Assembly: GCF_020165985.1 (NCBI RefSeq)
Contig: NZ_JAIUKZ010000009.1
Coordinates: 96,430 to 160,429, forward strand
Source: Bacillus sp. RAR_GA_16
GTDB lineage: Bacteria; Bacillota; Bacilli; Bacillales; Guptibacillaceae
Length of the DNA: 64,000 nucleotides
Reading direction: 5' to 3'
Below the pieces are notes generated by a model. The model was not told the origin of the DNA, ran no database searches, and was given only the letters and a program-made list of their open reading frames with translations. Shown piece by piece: positions 17,816-26,794 of this stretch (the first letter of the stretch is position 1; each line of letters opens with the position of its first letter). A program made the translations under genes and the position numbers.

Positions 17816-18254
17816 GAAGACCCACTTGATGCACTTACTTTCTCAAACTTCTATAAGAAAGATAAAAGTGAATGTATTAGGGAGTTTATTAGTGGAGAAT
17901 ACATAGTGGTACAGCAAGTTATAGGAATATACTGTTAGCTATATATCTGCACAATCCGTGGGGAAGGTAGCATTTGTAAAAAGATGTACAGTAGAGATGT
18001 GTTTAGTTTAACAATAGTAGAATACCAAAAGAGGTTCTCCGATTTGGAGTGCCTTTTTATTTGGAATTCAAGGTCCACTGAATTAAAGAGTGTATTAACG
18101 AATAGAAAGATGCTATATCAGAAATATATTTTCTTTGTATTATTTATGTAAATTCCCCTTAATAAAAGATAATAATTTACAATTTCACTTTTTTCTAGGA
18201 AGGCAATCGTGTAGTATTAACATTTGTATTCTATCATTTTCCAGGAGGAGCCAA
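17816..18254. other. Long intergenic region before yfhO
   Basis: This is a 439-nt AT-rich stretch without a convincing gene. The only structure I see is a terminator-like hairpin at about 18032-18056 (GGTTCTCC with GGAGTGCC, then five T). It presumably contains the promoter of the glycosylation operon. Confidence 0.4.
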
Positions 18255-20921
18255 TTGTCTACTAAATTAAAACTATACCAACATTTATCCGTTATAGGAA
18301 TCATTATATTTCTACTCGTGTTGTTATTTCATTCATTTATTTTTGGGGAGCAAAGCATTCTTAGGATAGGCGATACTCTCGATCAAATTGTACCCCTTTA
18401 TGAATATTATCATCAATTGTTATACAATTCTTCTGAATTTCCTTTTTGGTCTTGGGAATCAGGTGTGGGCTCCAATTTCTGGGGAGCAAATGCCTATTAC
18501 ATGACAGGGGATCCATTTTTTTATTTGTCCTTGTTGTTTCCAGAAAAATCCTTTGGAATTTATTTTTACATAATGACTTTCATGAAATTCATTTTGTCAG
18601 GGTATTTCTGGTATCTCTTCATGAAAGGGAATCAGATTAAGTATTTTCCTTCCCTTGTAACAGCCTTGATCTATACATTTAGTGGATGGATGATCTTCTT
18701 TAATTTAAGGTACTTATTCTGGGGAAGTATTTATGTGTTTATTCCCCTGCTTTTATTAGGAATTGATCGTGGATTGTCGAAAAAGAAGTGGTCGTTATTT
18801 ATCGTCTCAGTGTTCACAATAGCCGTGACGAATTACTACTTCTTCTACATGGCAAGTTTTCTACTTGCGCTTTACTTTCTTTACAAGTATTTTCTACAAG
18901 ATCAGATTAGTTTCAAAGGTTTCTTTAAACAGCTTGGGGCACTCAGTCTTTCCTACTTAGTAGGGCTCGGCATGGCGTGCTTTATCTTTTTGCCTGCAGC
19001 TTATGCGGTATTCAGTAACATCCGTATGGGAGGCGGCATACCGGACTTTTACCAATTTTACAATCAGGAAAAGTTGAAGAGGATTTTTCTTGGAATGGTA
19101 GATGGTCGAACTTTTGGTGTCACCATATTATCGCTTATTTTGATTCCTCAGTTAGTGATTATGAAGTCTAAAATGAGAAGTAAACTAACGCACTTCTTTC
19201 TCATCATCGTATCCTGTCTATTCCTCATGATGCCTTTTGTATACTCCATGCTGAATGGATTTTCTTATGAGACGGATCGATGGTACTTTATATTAATCGC
19301 GTTGTTTCTATATATGACAGGAACCGTTTTAGATAAGGTAAAAGATTTTCATGTAGGAAATAGTTTACTGGCTCTTATTCTACTTGTTTTAGTAGGATAT
19401 CTTTCATTTCAATATGAACAGGAGTTAAGTAATCAAATCATCTTTGGAGCTATCATTGTTATACTCCTCTTACTCTATCGATATATGAAATATGGTCTTA
19501 TGATCAAATTCCTCCTTCTCATTATCATTAGCAGTAATTTAATCATTAACGGTGTAGATTACCGAGATAAAATGGAATACTCAACTGATAATTTCTTTAC
19601 AGAAGGAGAATATTTCTCTGACCATACGAAAGAAGCAATTGATTACATCGAAAATCAAGATTCAAGTTTTTATCGCGTAACAAAAAATTACACGTCTTTT
19701 TCTTCGAATGATCAACTAATTCAGGGATATAAGGGATTGAGTATTTATCACTCGTTGGGGAACCCAGGTTATTTAAAATTACTAGAAGAACATCACGTTC
19801 GCATGTTTGGCGCGATGTTTAATCAACCAGTAGGGTTTGATAATCGTTTATCACTTGAGGCACTTTTTAATACGAAGTATTACCTTGTGAAGGAAGACGA
19901 TCACTTTACTCCTTTTGGATACCGTTTTCTTAAACAAATCGATGATGTCAAGATCTATAAGAACAATTATGCTTTGCCAATGGCGGTTGGTTTTGACACA
20001 TACATTGCTGCTGATGATGCTGAGTCTCTTCCAGCTCCTCTCAAGGACCAGGCACTTCTAGTTGGAGTGGGCCTTTCCGAAGAGAAAGTAAAGGAAATTC
20101 CGATTGATTTGAAAAAAGGAAGTCAAGAAGACTTACGATATACGAAAAAGTCAGTACCGATTGAAGACATGGAATTTAAAAACATTGATGTTGATCGTGT
20201 GGATGATCATGAAGCAAGAATTACTGTCCATGAAGATGGTCAGATTCAAATTCCAGTTAGTTTGAGCGATAGTGGAGAGTATTTTATAGCGTTTACCCAA
20301 GAAAGAGAGAATAAGAGGATAAGTAATGCTATTGTTGTCACTGATAATGACGGTTATCGGAAAAAAGCTCTTGATCGAACCCACCGAGTCTACCGTCCAC
20401 AGGAAAACGTTGCTATTAGTTTATATTCACGTGATCAGTTAGACGACGTTACACTGCGGTTCACAGCAGACAATAGCTATCGATTAAAAGATGTATCGAT
20501 TTATGTGCTGGATGAAGATTATTACGTCGAACGTATCAATGAATTAAAAAAGAACGCTTTAGAAGATGTAGCGTTTACCAACAATACAGTAAAAGGTTCA
20601 GTTTCGCTTCAAAATGATCAGATGATGCTTTTCTCCATACCTTATGATGCAGGTTGGAAAGCTCAAGTTGATCAAAAAGATGTACCTATCTATTCACTTA
20701 GTAATGGCTTTGTAGGGGTGCCTGTAAAAAAAGGAACTCATGATATTGAATTAAATTATGTTTCGCCATGGTTCTATCAGGGATTAGGTATCTCAATTGT
20801 CTCTTTGCTCCTCTTTATAGGTTATTTCATGCGTGGAAGAATGAGGCGAAAAGCTCATGAAGATCATAGTGAGGTCGTATTTTCAATGGAAAGTAGGCTG
20901 AAAAAGAATGGAACGAAGTAG
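18255..20921 (+). CDS. yfhO: YfhO family GT-C-like membrane glycosyltransferase
   Basis: An 888-residue protein with about 12-14 transmembrane helices in residues 1-480, a large extracytoplasmic domain (about 490-850) and a final helix near the C-terminus. In the first loop RIGDTLDQIVPLYEYY carries acidic residues as expected for GT-C catalytic loops. In B. subtilis YfhO works with CsbB and a GtrA-type flippase to transfer GlcNAc from undecaprenyl phosphate to lipoteichoic acid (established). I choose TTG 18255, which follows AGGAGGAG; a start 120 nt upstream lacks a ribosome site. The gene overlaps the next one by 14 nt. Confidence 0.85.
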   Translation: MSTKLKLYQHLSVIGIIIFLLVLLFHSFIFGEQSILRIGDTLDQIVPLYEYYHQLLYNSSEFPFWSWESGVGSNFWGANAYYMTGDPFFYLSLLFPEKSFGIYFYIMTFMKFILSGYFWYLFMKGNQIKYFPSLVTALIYTFSGWMIFFNLRYLFWGSIYVFIPLLLLGIDRGLSKKKWSLFIVSVFTIAVTNYYFFYMASFLLALYFLYKYFLQDQISFKGFFKQLGALSLSYLVGLGMACFIFLPAAYAVFSNIRMGGGIPDFYQFYNQEKLKRIFLGMVDGRTFGVTILSLILIPQLVIMKSKMRSKLTHFFLIIVSCLFLMMPFVYSMLNGFSYETDRWYFILIALFLYMTGTVLDKVKDFHVGNSLLALILLVLVGYLSFQYEQELSNQIIFGAIIVILLLLYRYMKYGLMIKFLLLIIISSNLIINGVDYRDKMEYSTDNFFTEGEYFSDHTKEAIDYIENQDSSFYRVTKNYTSFSSNDQLIQGYKGLSIYHSLGNPGYLKLLEEHHVRMFGAMFNQPVGFDNRLSLEALFNTKYYLVKEDDHFTPFGYRFLKQIDDVKIYKNNYALPMAVGFDTYIAADDAESLPAPLKDQALLVGVGLSEEKVKEIPIDLKKGSQEDLRYTKKSVPIEDMEFKNIDVDRVDDHEARITVHEDGQIQIPVSLSDSGEYFIAFTQERENKRISNAIVVTDNDGYRKKALDRTHRVYRPQENVAISLYSRDQLDDVTLRFTADNSYRLKDVSIYVLDEDYYVERINELKKNALEDVAFTNNTVKGSVSLQNDQMMLFSIPYDAGWKAQVDQKDVPIYSLSNGFVGVPVKKGTHDIELNYVSPWFYQGLGISIVSLLLFIGYFMRGRMRRKAHEDHSEVVFSMESRLKKNGTK

Positions 20922-21894
20922 TAATCTGATATCAATTGTTGCTCCTGCCTTCAATGAAGGAAATGGACTTGTGCCATATTATGAAGAAATAAAAAAAATG
21001 CTGGATCAAACATTTTATTCATTTGAACTTATCTTTGTAAATGATGGAAGCAGTGATCAAACGTTAGAAGTACTGAAAGAGATAAAAAAGAGTGACGAGC
21101 GAATCGGCATCATTAATTTAAGTCGTAATTTCGGTAAAGAAAATGCGGTGAAGGCTGGTTTGGATCATGCCAGAGGCGAGGCTGTCGTTGTCATGGACGC
21201 TGACCTTGAACATCCGCCGCATGTCCTCCTTGAAATGCTGGATCAGTTTGGAAAAGGTTACGATGTCGTCTTTACGAGAGCAGTTGATCGGAAGGGACAA
21301 AACTATATACGCAAAAAGCTATCGAGCACTTTTTATGACGTAATCAACAAAATAGCAGGTGACGGCATTTCTTTTCGCACTGGAGATAAGGATTTTATTC
21401 TGCTGAGCAGAAAAGCGGTGAATGCCTTGCTTGATCTCAATGAGTACAACCGTTTCTCAAAGGGGCTGTTCAAGTGGATTGGTTTTAACAGTACGGAAGT
21501 TACATTTGAACAAGGGGAGAGATTAGAAGGAGAATCGAAGTGGAGTATTAAGAAGCTTGCGCATTATTCCATCGATGCAATCACATCCTTTTCATTCGTT
21601 CCGTTAAGGTTTTCTAGCTATATGGGGATGATCGTTTCATCGATATCATTTATTTATATGATTTATATTATTGTCGACACGATTGTGAATGGCAGTTCCG
21701 TAGCTGGTTTTCCTACTCTGGTAACTCTTATTCTATTCTTAAGCGGAGTTATATTAATCTCTTTAGGAATTATGGGTGAATACCTTGCACGGATCTTTAT
21801 TGAGGTTAAGAAAAGACCAATCTATCTTATAGAGGAGTATCAACCAAGTGAGGAAGTTTACAATAAAAGAACTTATTCAGAAAGCAAATACTAA
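20908..21894 (+). CDS. csbB: CsbB-like polyprenyl-phosphate glycosyltransferase (GT2)
   Basis: A 328-residue GT2 enzyme. The N-terminal GT-A domain has FVNDGSSD and MDADLEHPPHV, which carry the metal-binding acidic pairs. QGERLEGESKWSIKKL is typical of dolichol/undecaprenyl-phosphate sugar transferases. Two C-terminal transmembrane helices follow (about 230-255 and 268-292). It would load GlcNAc or another sugar onto undecaprenyl phosphate at the inner face. It is coupled by overlap to yfhO upstream (14 nt) and the GtrA gene downstream (47 nt). Confidence 0.85.
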   Translation: MERSSNLISIVAPAFNEGNGLVPYYEEIKKMLDQTFYSFELIFVNDGSSDQTLEVLKEIKKSDERIGIINLSRNFGKENAVKAGLDHARGEAVVVMDADLEHPPHVLLEMLDQFGKGYDVVFTRAVDRKGQNYIRKKLSSTFYDVINKIAGDGISFRTGDKDFILLSRKAVNALLDLNEYNRFSKGLFKWIGFNSTEVTFEQGERLEGESKWSIKKLAHYSIDAITSFSFVPLRFSSYMGMIVSSISFIYMIYIIVDTIVNGSSVAGFPTLVTLILFLSGVILISLGIMGEYLARIFIEVKKRPIYLIEEYQPSEEVYNKRTYSESKY

Positions 21895-22267
21895 ATTCAT
21901 ACGTTTTGGTATAGTCGGAGTCATGAACACGATTAATTTCTATTTAATCTATTATATCTTGTTGCTTTTAAACCTTTCCTACATGCCGTCTTACATTATC
22001 GCATATGGACTAAGTATGATTGGCTCCTATTTTCTAAACACGTTCTTCGTCTACAAAAGCACTGTGTCGATAAAGAAATTTCTACAATTTCCTTTAGTGT
22101 ACGTTGTTCAGTTTTTGATCAACTTGGTAGCGATCTATGTATGTGTGGAGATATTCAGGATTAGAGAAGAGCTTGCTCCTTTTCTATTCTTACCAATTAC
22201 GGTTCTGATCACGTTCACATTAACGAAATTTATTATTGAGCCTAAGGAAACACAGGTAGATAACTAG
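21848..22267 (+). CDS. GtrA family flippase-like membrane protein
   Basis: A 139-residue protein with four transmembrane helices and the GtrA hallmark FIRFGIVGVMNTINFYLIYY in helix 1. GtrA-family proteins flip polyprenyl-phosphate sugars across the membrane. It starts with GTG inside the transferase gene; a later start would cut into helix 1. With yfhO and csbB it completes a three-component extracytoplasmic glycosylation system in one operon. Confidence 0.85.
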   Translation: MRKFTIKELIQKANTKFIRFGIVGVMNTINFYLIYYILLLLNLSYMPSYIIAYGLSMIGSYFLNTFFVYKSTVSIKKFLQFPLVYVVQFLINLVAIYVCVEIFRIREELAPFLFLPITVLITFTLTKFIIEPKETQVDN

Positions 22268-22329
22268 GTAATGAATTATATCATTAAAGGAAGTCGTACA
22301 TGAGAAGAACGAAACCGTGAAATGAACTG

Positions 22330-22367
22330 CCTGAGTTCTTATTGAAAAAAACTCAGGTTTCTTTTTT
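22330..22367 (+). terminator. Terminator of the yfhO-csbB-gtrA operon
   Basis: CCTGAGTT pairs with AACTCAGG, followed by a TTTC and six-T tract. Confidence 0.85.
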
Positions 22368-22465
22368 AGAACCCTTTTCATATCCTTAGATAAGTGGGGG
22401 ATATGATCAAGGCCAATCGTGAATCATGTTAATACCCTAATCAAGCTGTGTAGAAGGAGGCAGAA

Positions 22466-22627
22466 ATGAAAGCATTCTTAAACCGCATATTCAGCTTACA
22501 GAAGTGCATGATTTGTAAGAAAAAGCCAATCCGAGCACGGTATTATTTAGATTATGAAGGGAATAAAAAGCCGGTTTGTGAAAAATGTGTGCCCTACGCG
22601 GAACGCAGAGCTTATCGGAAAGCTTAG
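22466..22627 (+). CDS. 53-residue protein with two CxxC motifs
   Basis: A short ORF with a strong GAAGGAGG site 6 nt before ATG. It encodes a basic peptide with CMIC (residues ~14-17) and CEKC (~38-41) spaced as a zinc-ribbon pair, ending in a Lys/Arg-rich tail. I do not recognise a named family. The two CxxC pairs suggest zinc binding and possibly nucleic-acid contact. It is closed by its own terminator, which supports it being a real monocistronic gene. Confidence 0.65.
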   Translation: MKAFLNRIFSLQKCMICKKKPIRARYYLDYEGNKKPVCEKCVPYAERRAYRKA

Positions 22628-22633
22628 AGTATT

Positions 22634-22653
22634 TAAACAAACGTTTGATTAAA
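22634..22653. promoter_or_regulatory. Palindrome-like motif TAAACAAACGTTTGATTA, copy 1
   Basis: One of three intergenic copies in the window (also 32035 and 43613) centred on AAACGTTT. It may be an operator of an unidentified regulator. Confidence 0.35.
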
Positions 22654-22675
22654 CACCATGAAAATGGTGTTTTTC
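22652..22675 (+). terminator. Terminator after the CxxC mini-gene
   Basis: AACACCAT pairs with ATGGTGTT around GAAA, then TTTT. Confidence 0.85.
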
Positions 22676-22827
22676 TTATTCCAACCTTAAGGCCATCGTG
22701 ATTAGAGGACCCCCTCCACTTATTCAATTAAATAACTGTTAAAATGGATGAAAAAACGTATCGTTGTGCGAAGAGGCTCTCTAGTGGTTATAATAATAAA
22801 GGATTTGCATTTGTAAGGAGGAAAAGC

Positions 22828-23112
22828 ATGAAGCAACGCGAAAAAACTCCGCAGGATGACCCCCGCTACCATGTGGCGAATCGGGAAGCGCTCATTGGGG
22901 TTGGCCTTGTCATAATAAATTTTATACTATGGTACGGTTTCGCATACGGTTTTGGGTCGAAACCAGTTGATGAATATAACTATATTTTCGGATTACCTGC
23001 GTGGTTTTTCTACAGCTGTATTCTTGGGACAGTCATTGTACTTGCCCTCGTAATTTTTGCGGTTGTCTTTTTATTTAAAGAGGTTCCGTTTGATGAGGAG
23101 GATGAACAATGA
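22828..23112 (+). CDS. yhdT: YhdT family small membrane protein (DUF997)
   Basis: A 94-residue protein with two transmembrane helices (about 20-42 and 58-82) and an acidic C-terminus. The WYGFAYGFGSKP segment between the helices is typical of the family. It starts at ATG after AAGGAGG, and its stop overlaps the symporter start by four bases (ATGA). yhdT-panF is a known gene pair in bacteria; the small protein is thought to be an accessory subunit. Confidence 0.85.
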   Translation: MKQREKTPQDDPRYHVANREALIGVGLVIINFILWYGFAYGFGSKPVDEYNYIFGLPAWFFYSCILGTVIVLALVIFAVVFLFKEVPFDEEDEQ

Positions 23113-24575
23113 ACTGGGAAGTAGTCATTCCTCTCATTATTTTTCTCGTGATCATTTTCCTAATCGGTTTCTACGCGTCTACTCATTTAAAAGGAACTTC
23201 GAACTTTTTACAGGAATATTTTCTTGGCAGTCGTGAACTCGGCGGCTTTATTCTTGCGATGACGATGATTTCTACATATGGAAGTGCGAGCAGTTTCATT
23301 GGTGGGCCGGGTGTGGCATACACGATGGGACTTGGCTGGGTGCTGTTATCCATGACGCAGCTTGCGACTGGTTATTTTGTGTTATCTGTTCTGGGCAAGA
23401 AATTTGCGATTATGGCGCGGAAAATTCGAGCGGTCACCTTGATCGATTTCTTGAAGGAGCGCTATCAGAGTAAACGTGTTGTGATCTTATCTGCGCTTAG
23501 TATTATCATTTTCTTGTTTTCTGCCATGGCCGCTCAGTGGATTGGTGGCGCGCGACTCATTGAATCGCTAACCGGCTTGCCTTATACGGGAGCGCTGTTT
23601 CTTTTTGCCGTATCGGTTCTTGTTTACGTGATAATTGGGGGCTTCAGAGCAGTTGCGATTACGGATACCGTTCAAGGTGTAGTGATGTTTAGTGGAACTC
23701 TCGTCATTCTCATTGGAACAATTATCGCTGGTGGCGGGGTCGAAAATATTATCACAACGCTCAGCACGGAAAATCCAGATCTCATTTCTCCTTTTGGAGC
23801 TGATCGTTCGCTGACGCCACTCTATGTATCATCTTTCTGGATTCTTGTTGGAGTTGGCGTAGTCGGTTTACCTCAGGTTGCCGTACGAGCGATGTCATAT
23901 AAAAGTTCTAAAGGCATGCATCGTGCGCTCATAATTGGGACGGTCGTCGTGGGTGTGATTATGCTTGGCATGCATTTAACCGGTGTTTTTGCACAAGCGG
24001 TTTTACCTGGAATTGAAGTGGGCGATACCGTTATGCCTCGAATTGCTTTAGAAGTGCTGCCGTCCTGGCTAGCGGGAATTGTTCTTGCAGCACCGATGGC
24101 GGCTATTATGTCGACAGTGGATTCTTTGTTGCTTCTTGTTAGCTCGGCAATCGTGAAAGACGTTTACTTAAATTATGTAAAACCCGACGCAAGCGATCAA
24201 ACGATTAAGCGATTTAGCGTCGGTGTGACAGCGGTGTTAGGCGTATTGGTTTTTGCGATGGCTGTAAACCCACCTGACCTACTCATATGGCTGAATTTAT
24301 TTTCGTTCGGTGGACTTGAAGCCGCCTTTATTTGGCCGGTTGTCATGGGACTTTATTGGAAGCGAGGAAATGCAAGCGGTGCGATGGCATCCATTGTCGT
24401 TGGTGTTGGTAGTTACATTGGCTTTAATACGTTTATGCCAAATGCGTTTGGGATGCATACTGTTGTATTACCAGTTCTGCTCTCTTTTCTTAGTTATGTG
24501 AGTGTCAGTTTGATGACAAGACGGAAACATGCTGAGGTTCAGCATGAGGTGGTCATGAGGTTGTGGAAGGTGTAA
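23109..24575 (+). CDS. panF: Sodium/pantothenate symporter
   Basis: A 488-residue sodium:solute symporter family protein with about 13 transmembrane helices. Typical segments are STYGSASSFIGGPGVAY, IGGFRAVAITDTVQG and LAAPMAAIMSTVDS; the last carries the Ser/Thr cluster of the second sodium site. The similarity pattern and coupling to yhdT favour PanF, which imports pantothenate (vitamin B5) with Na+. A dispersed repeat copy begins one base after its stop. Confidence 0.87.
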   Translation: MNWEVVIPLIIFLVIIFLIGFYASTHLKGTSNFLQEYFLGSRELGGFILAMTMISTYGSASSFIGGPGVAYTMGLGWVLLSMTQLATGYFVLSVLGKKFAIMARKIRAVTLIDFLKERYQSKRVVILSALSIIIFLFSAMAAQWIGGARLIESLTGLPYTGALFLFAVSVLVYVIIGGFRAVAITDTVQGVVMFSGTLVILIGTIIAGGGVENIITTLSTENPDLISPFGADRSLTPLYVSSFWILVGVGVVGLPQVAVRAMSYKSSKGMHRALIIGTVVVGVIMLGMHLTGVFAQAVLPGIEVGDTVMPRIALEVLPSWLAGIVLAAPMAAIMSTVDSLLLLVSSAIVKDVYLNYVKPDASDQTIKRFSVGVTAVLGVLVFAMAVNPPDLLIWLNLFSFGGLEAAFIWPVVMGLYWKRGNASGAMASIVVGVGSYIGFNTFMPNAFGMHTVVLPVLLSFLSYVSVSLMTRRKHAEVQHEVVMRLWKV

Positions 24576-24576
24576 T

Positions 24577-24615
24577 AGTGCCTGTCACCACCCGCTTTTT
24601 GAAAGAATTTGTCGA
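24577..24615 (+). repeat. Bipartite dispersed repeat, copy 6
   Basis: AGTGCCTGTCACCACCCG, 16-nt spacer, GTCGA, one base after the panF stop. Confidence 0.9.
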
Positions 24616-24639
24616 ATTATGAGTAAGGACATATATGTT

Positions 24640-24672
24640 AAGAGCTCTTCTTCATTGGAGGGCTCTTTTGTT
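24640..24672 (+). terminator. Terminator after panF
   Basis: AAGAGCTC with a GGGCTCTT arm across a short loop, then T-rich sequence. The 290 nt that follow up to the aminopeptidase hold no gene that I can support. Confidence 0.65.
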
Positions 24673-24961
24673 ATTTTATGAAAAACACTTTACTAAGTGG
24701 ACAAATTCCTGCCATCGTCCGTTATTTAAAACGTTTTTACGAACAAGAGATAAAAAACGATAAAAATGAACGAGAATGCTCATTTTCTCTACACTTCCAT
24801 ACAAATTTCGACTTAAACTGATTGAGATTAATTCCTTTTTTGTAGGTGAAAAGTCATTATTTTAGCATTTTAAGTTCTTGTTCGGCTTAAAGATGCAATT
24901 TACCAAACATTCAATTAATGGAATAATTATGCTGATTACTACACTTTAAGGAGGAAACTGT

Positions 24962-26335
24962 TTGAAAAAGAAAGCGCTAACAATTACTCTTGCAACAGGT
25001 TTGATTCTTAGTCCGATGTCTTTCACTGTTGATGCTGCGAAGCCTGCTACAAATGAACAATCTGACCACGCCTTTGATAACAAGGTGATAAAGAAAATCA
25101 GCAGTGAAAACATGTATAACACTATTGCCTTACTATCAAAGCAACCTCGTGAAGCAGGTACTGAAGGAGAATACAAAGCCGTTCAGTACATAAAAAGCGA
25201 GTTTGAGCGCTATGGCTACGAGACTGAACTACAGCCGTTTACGATTCAAGAGTGGGATGGTGGAAATTCATCAATTTCTTTGAATGATCAAGTCTTTCCT
25301 GGCGATGTTCATACGTTTGAAGGATCGATTAACGATGATGTGACAGGATCTCTTGTTTATGTAGGACTTGGTTCTAAGGACGAAGTAGGTGATGAAGTTG
25401 CTGGAAAGATCGCATTAATTGAGCGCGGCACTTACAGCTTTTATGAAAAAATCCAGAATGTTTACGACAAGGGAGCGATTGGCGTTATTATGTTTAACGG
25501 TGAGGGACGTTCTGGCAATTCATTTGGATATGCTTATGAAGGTCAGGATATCCCCGCAGTAGCGATTACAAGAGAAGCTGGCCTTCAACTTGTGGAGCAG
25601 TTGAATAATGAAGACGTACAAGCTACTGTAAGTGTCGAAAATGCTGGGACAATTGATAAAACTTCTTATAACGTCATTGCGAAAAAAGAGCCTCATCCGA
25701 ATAAGGATAATGGACAAATTGTCAGCATCGGCGCGCATCACGATTCCGTCCCTAATGGACCAGGAGCAAACGACGATGCTTCTGGTGTAGCGGCGACGCT
25801 AGAGCTAGCAAGAATTATGGCGAAAACACCTACGGATACAGAGCTTCGATTTGTCACATTTGGTGCAGAAGAAAAAGGGTTGGTCGGTTCGTACCATTAT
25901 GCGGACTCATTAACTGATGAGGAAATAGAGAACACAGTCGCTCATTTCCAGATGGATATGGTGGGAAGTCGTGATGCGGGAGAACTCATCATGTTCACAC
26001 CTGATGGAAATAAAAATCTCGTCACCGATCTTGGTGCATCAGCTGGAGCGAGAATTTCAGGCGCAGTTGATTATGGAGAACTTGGACGAAGCGATCACGT
26101 GCCTTTCTTTCTAAAAGGGATTCCGGCTGCGCTCTTCATTCACGCACCGCTTGAGCCTTGGTACCATACCCCTGATGATACCATTGATAAAATTAGTAAA
26201 GAGAAACTTCAAAATGTCGCGGAGATTGTAGGAGCTGCAGTCTATCAGATTGCGCGCCCTGATACACCAGCACTTGAAAAAGCGCGCGTTGCACCAAATC
26301 CAGCAGATTATGATTTCGATGATCGTCCATTGTAA
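24962..26335 (+). CDS. Secreted M28 family aminopeptidase with PA domain
   Basis: A 457-residue precursor. A signal peptide (about 1-25, ending VDAA) is followed by a protease-associated domain (about 115-225) inserted before the M28 zinc peptidase domain (about 235-440). Zinc ligands are visible in GAHHDSVPNGPGANDDASG, the catalytic Glu in GAEEKGLVGS, and further ligands in QMDMVG and the late EPWYHTPDDT histidine. It resembles B. subtilis YwaD, an extracellular aminopeptidase. The start is TTG after AAGGAGG. It probably supplies free amino acids and peptides and is monocistronic, with its own terminator. Confidence 0.88.
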   Translation: MKKKALTITLATGLILSPMSFTVDAAKPATNEQSDHAFDNKVIKKISSENMYNTIALLSKQPREAGTEGEYKAVQYIKSEFERYGYETELQPFTIQEWDGGNSSISLNDQVFPGDVHTFEGSINDDVTGSLVYVGLGSKDEVGDEVAGKIALIERGTYSFYEKIQNVYDKGAIGVIMFNGEGRSGNSFGYAYEGQDIPAVAITREAGLQLVEQLNNEDVQATVSVENAGTIDKTSYNVIAKKEPHPNKDNGQIVSIGAHHDSVPNGPGANDDASGVAATLELARIMAKTPTDTELRFVTFGAEEKGLVGSYHYADSLTDEEIENTVAHFQMDMVGSRDAGELIMFTPDGNKNLVTDLGASAGARISGAVDYGELGRSDHVPFFLKGIPAALFIHAPLEPWYHTPDDTIDKISKEKLQNVAEIVGAAVYQIARPDTPALEKARVAPNPADYDFDDRPL

Positions 26336-26339
26336 GGAA

Positions 26340-26383
26340 AAAGGTTTGAAGCTGGGGCTTTTGCCCTCTCTTCAAGCCTTTTC
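26340..26383 (+). terminator. Terminator after the aminopeptidase
   Basis: AAAGGTTTGAAG pairs with CTTCAAGCCTTT (one G-U), followed by T-rich sequence. Confidence 0.8.
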
Positions 26384-26472
26384 GATAGGATTACGTATTG
26401 AACAAACTTAGGTAAATGGTCTATCCAATTCGAATACCGGTCTATGATAAGATGAGAAGTATCAGCTGCAAA

Positions 26473-26482
26473 GCAGGGTGGG
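26473..26482 (+). promoter_or_regulatory. 5' pairing element of the toxin mRNA
   Basis: GCAGGGTGGG is perfectly complementary to CCCACCCTGC at 26614-26623, directly after the toxin stop. Such 5'-3' pairing delays translation in several type I toxin mRNAs (established for other families). Confidence 0.5.
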
Positions 26483-26520
26483 CGGCGGTACCCCGTTGAT
26501 GAAAGGGGGTGCTGCCTATA

Positions 26521-26613
26521 ATGATGAGCACATTTGAGGCGCTTGTTTTAATGATTAGTTTTGCTTCTCTCGTGGTCACAATTATTACGGTTTCTAGTAA
26601 TAAAAAGAAGTAA
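26521..26613 (+). CDS. Putative holin-like toxin, 30-residue membrane peptide (type I TA)
   Basis: A 30-residue peptide that begins with two Met (26521 or 26524) and continues STFEALVLMISFASLVVTII and a KKK tail. This is the layout of the short Firmicutes 'putative holin-like toxin' family: EAL near the start, one hydrophobic helix, basic end. It would insert in the membrane and depolarise it if overproduced. GGGGGT precedes the start by about 10 nt. The leader is long and GC-rich with a 10-nt element that pairs with sequence just after the stop, and a convergent antisense promoter lies downstream. A -10-like TATGAT is at 26443. Confidence 0.7.
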   Translation: MMSTFEALVLMISFASLVVTIITVSSNKKK

Positions 26614-26744
26614 CCCACCCTGCCCCGGCCAAGGATTAAGGTGAGTTACTTTTTGCCTTTTGAGCCGCCGCTCGTCATGCGGAGCAGCTGTATGGACGCT
26701 GGTGCGAAAGCACCGGCGTTCTTTTTTTATACCTTATGTTCTCT
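26600..26744 (-). ncRNA. Candidate antisense antitoxin RNA
   Basis: A predicted transcript of about 140 nt starts near 26744 from a minus-strand promoter and ends at a hairpin (26610-26649, about 10 bp with one mismatch) followed on the minus strand by CTTCTTTTTATTA. It overlaps the 3' part of the toxin mRNA convergently, as in TxpA/RatA and BsrG/SR4. The boundaries are inferred from promoter and terminator only. Confidence 0.5.
26697..26728 (+). terminator. Terminator of the toxin mRNA
   Basis: CGCTGGTGC-GAAA-GCACCGGCG (one G-U) followed by TTC and seven T. Confidence 0.85.
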
Positions 26745-26750
26745 AGCTAT

Positions 26751-26778
26751 ATTATATGCAATTAGGGTGATTGTGGCA
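26751..26778 (-). promoter_or_regulatory. Antisense RNA promoter
   Basis: On the minus strand TTGCCA (26778-26773), a 16-nt spacer and a perfect TATAAT (26756-26751). Confidence 0.6.
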
Positions 26779-26794
26779 AGAGGATCATTCGGGC

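Noticed and set aside
24671..24961. A gene or riboswitch upstream of the aminopeptidase
   Set aside because: Only AT-rich sequence with no long ORF, ribosome site or known aptamer pattern that I can recognise.
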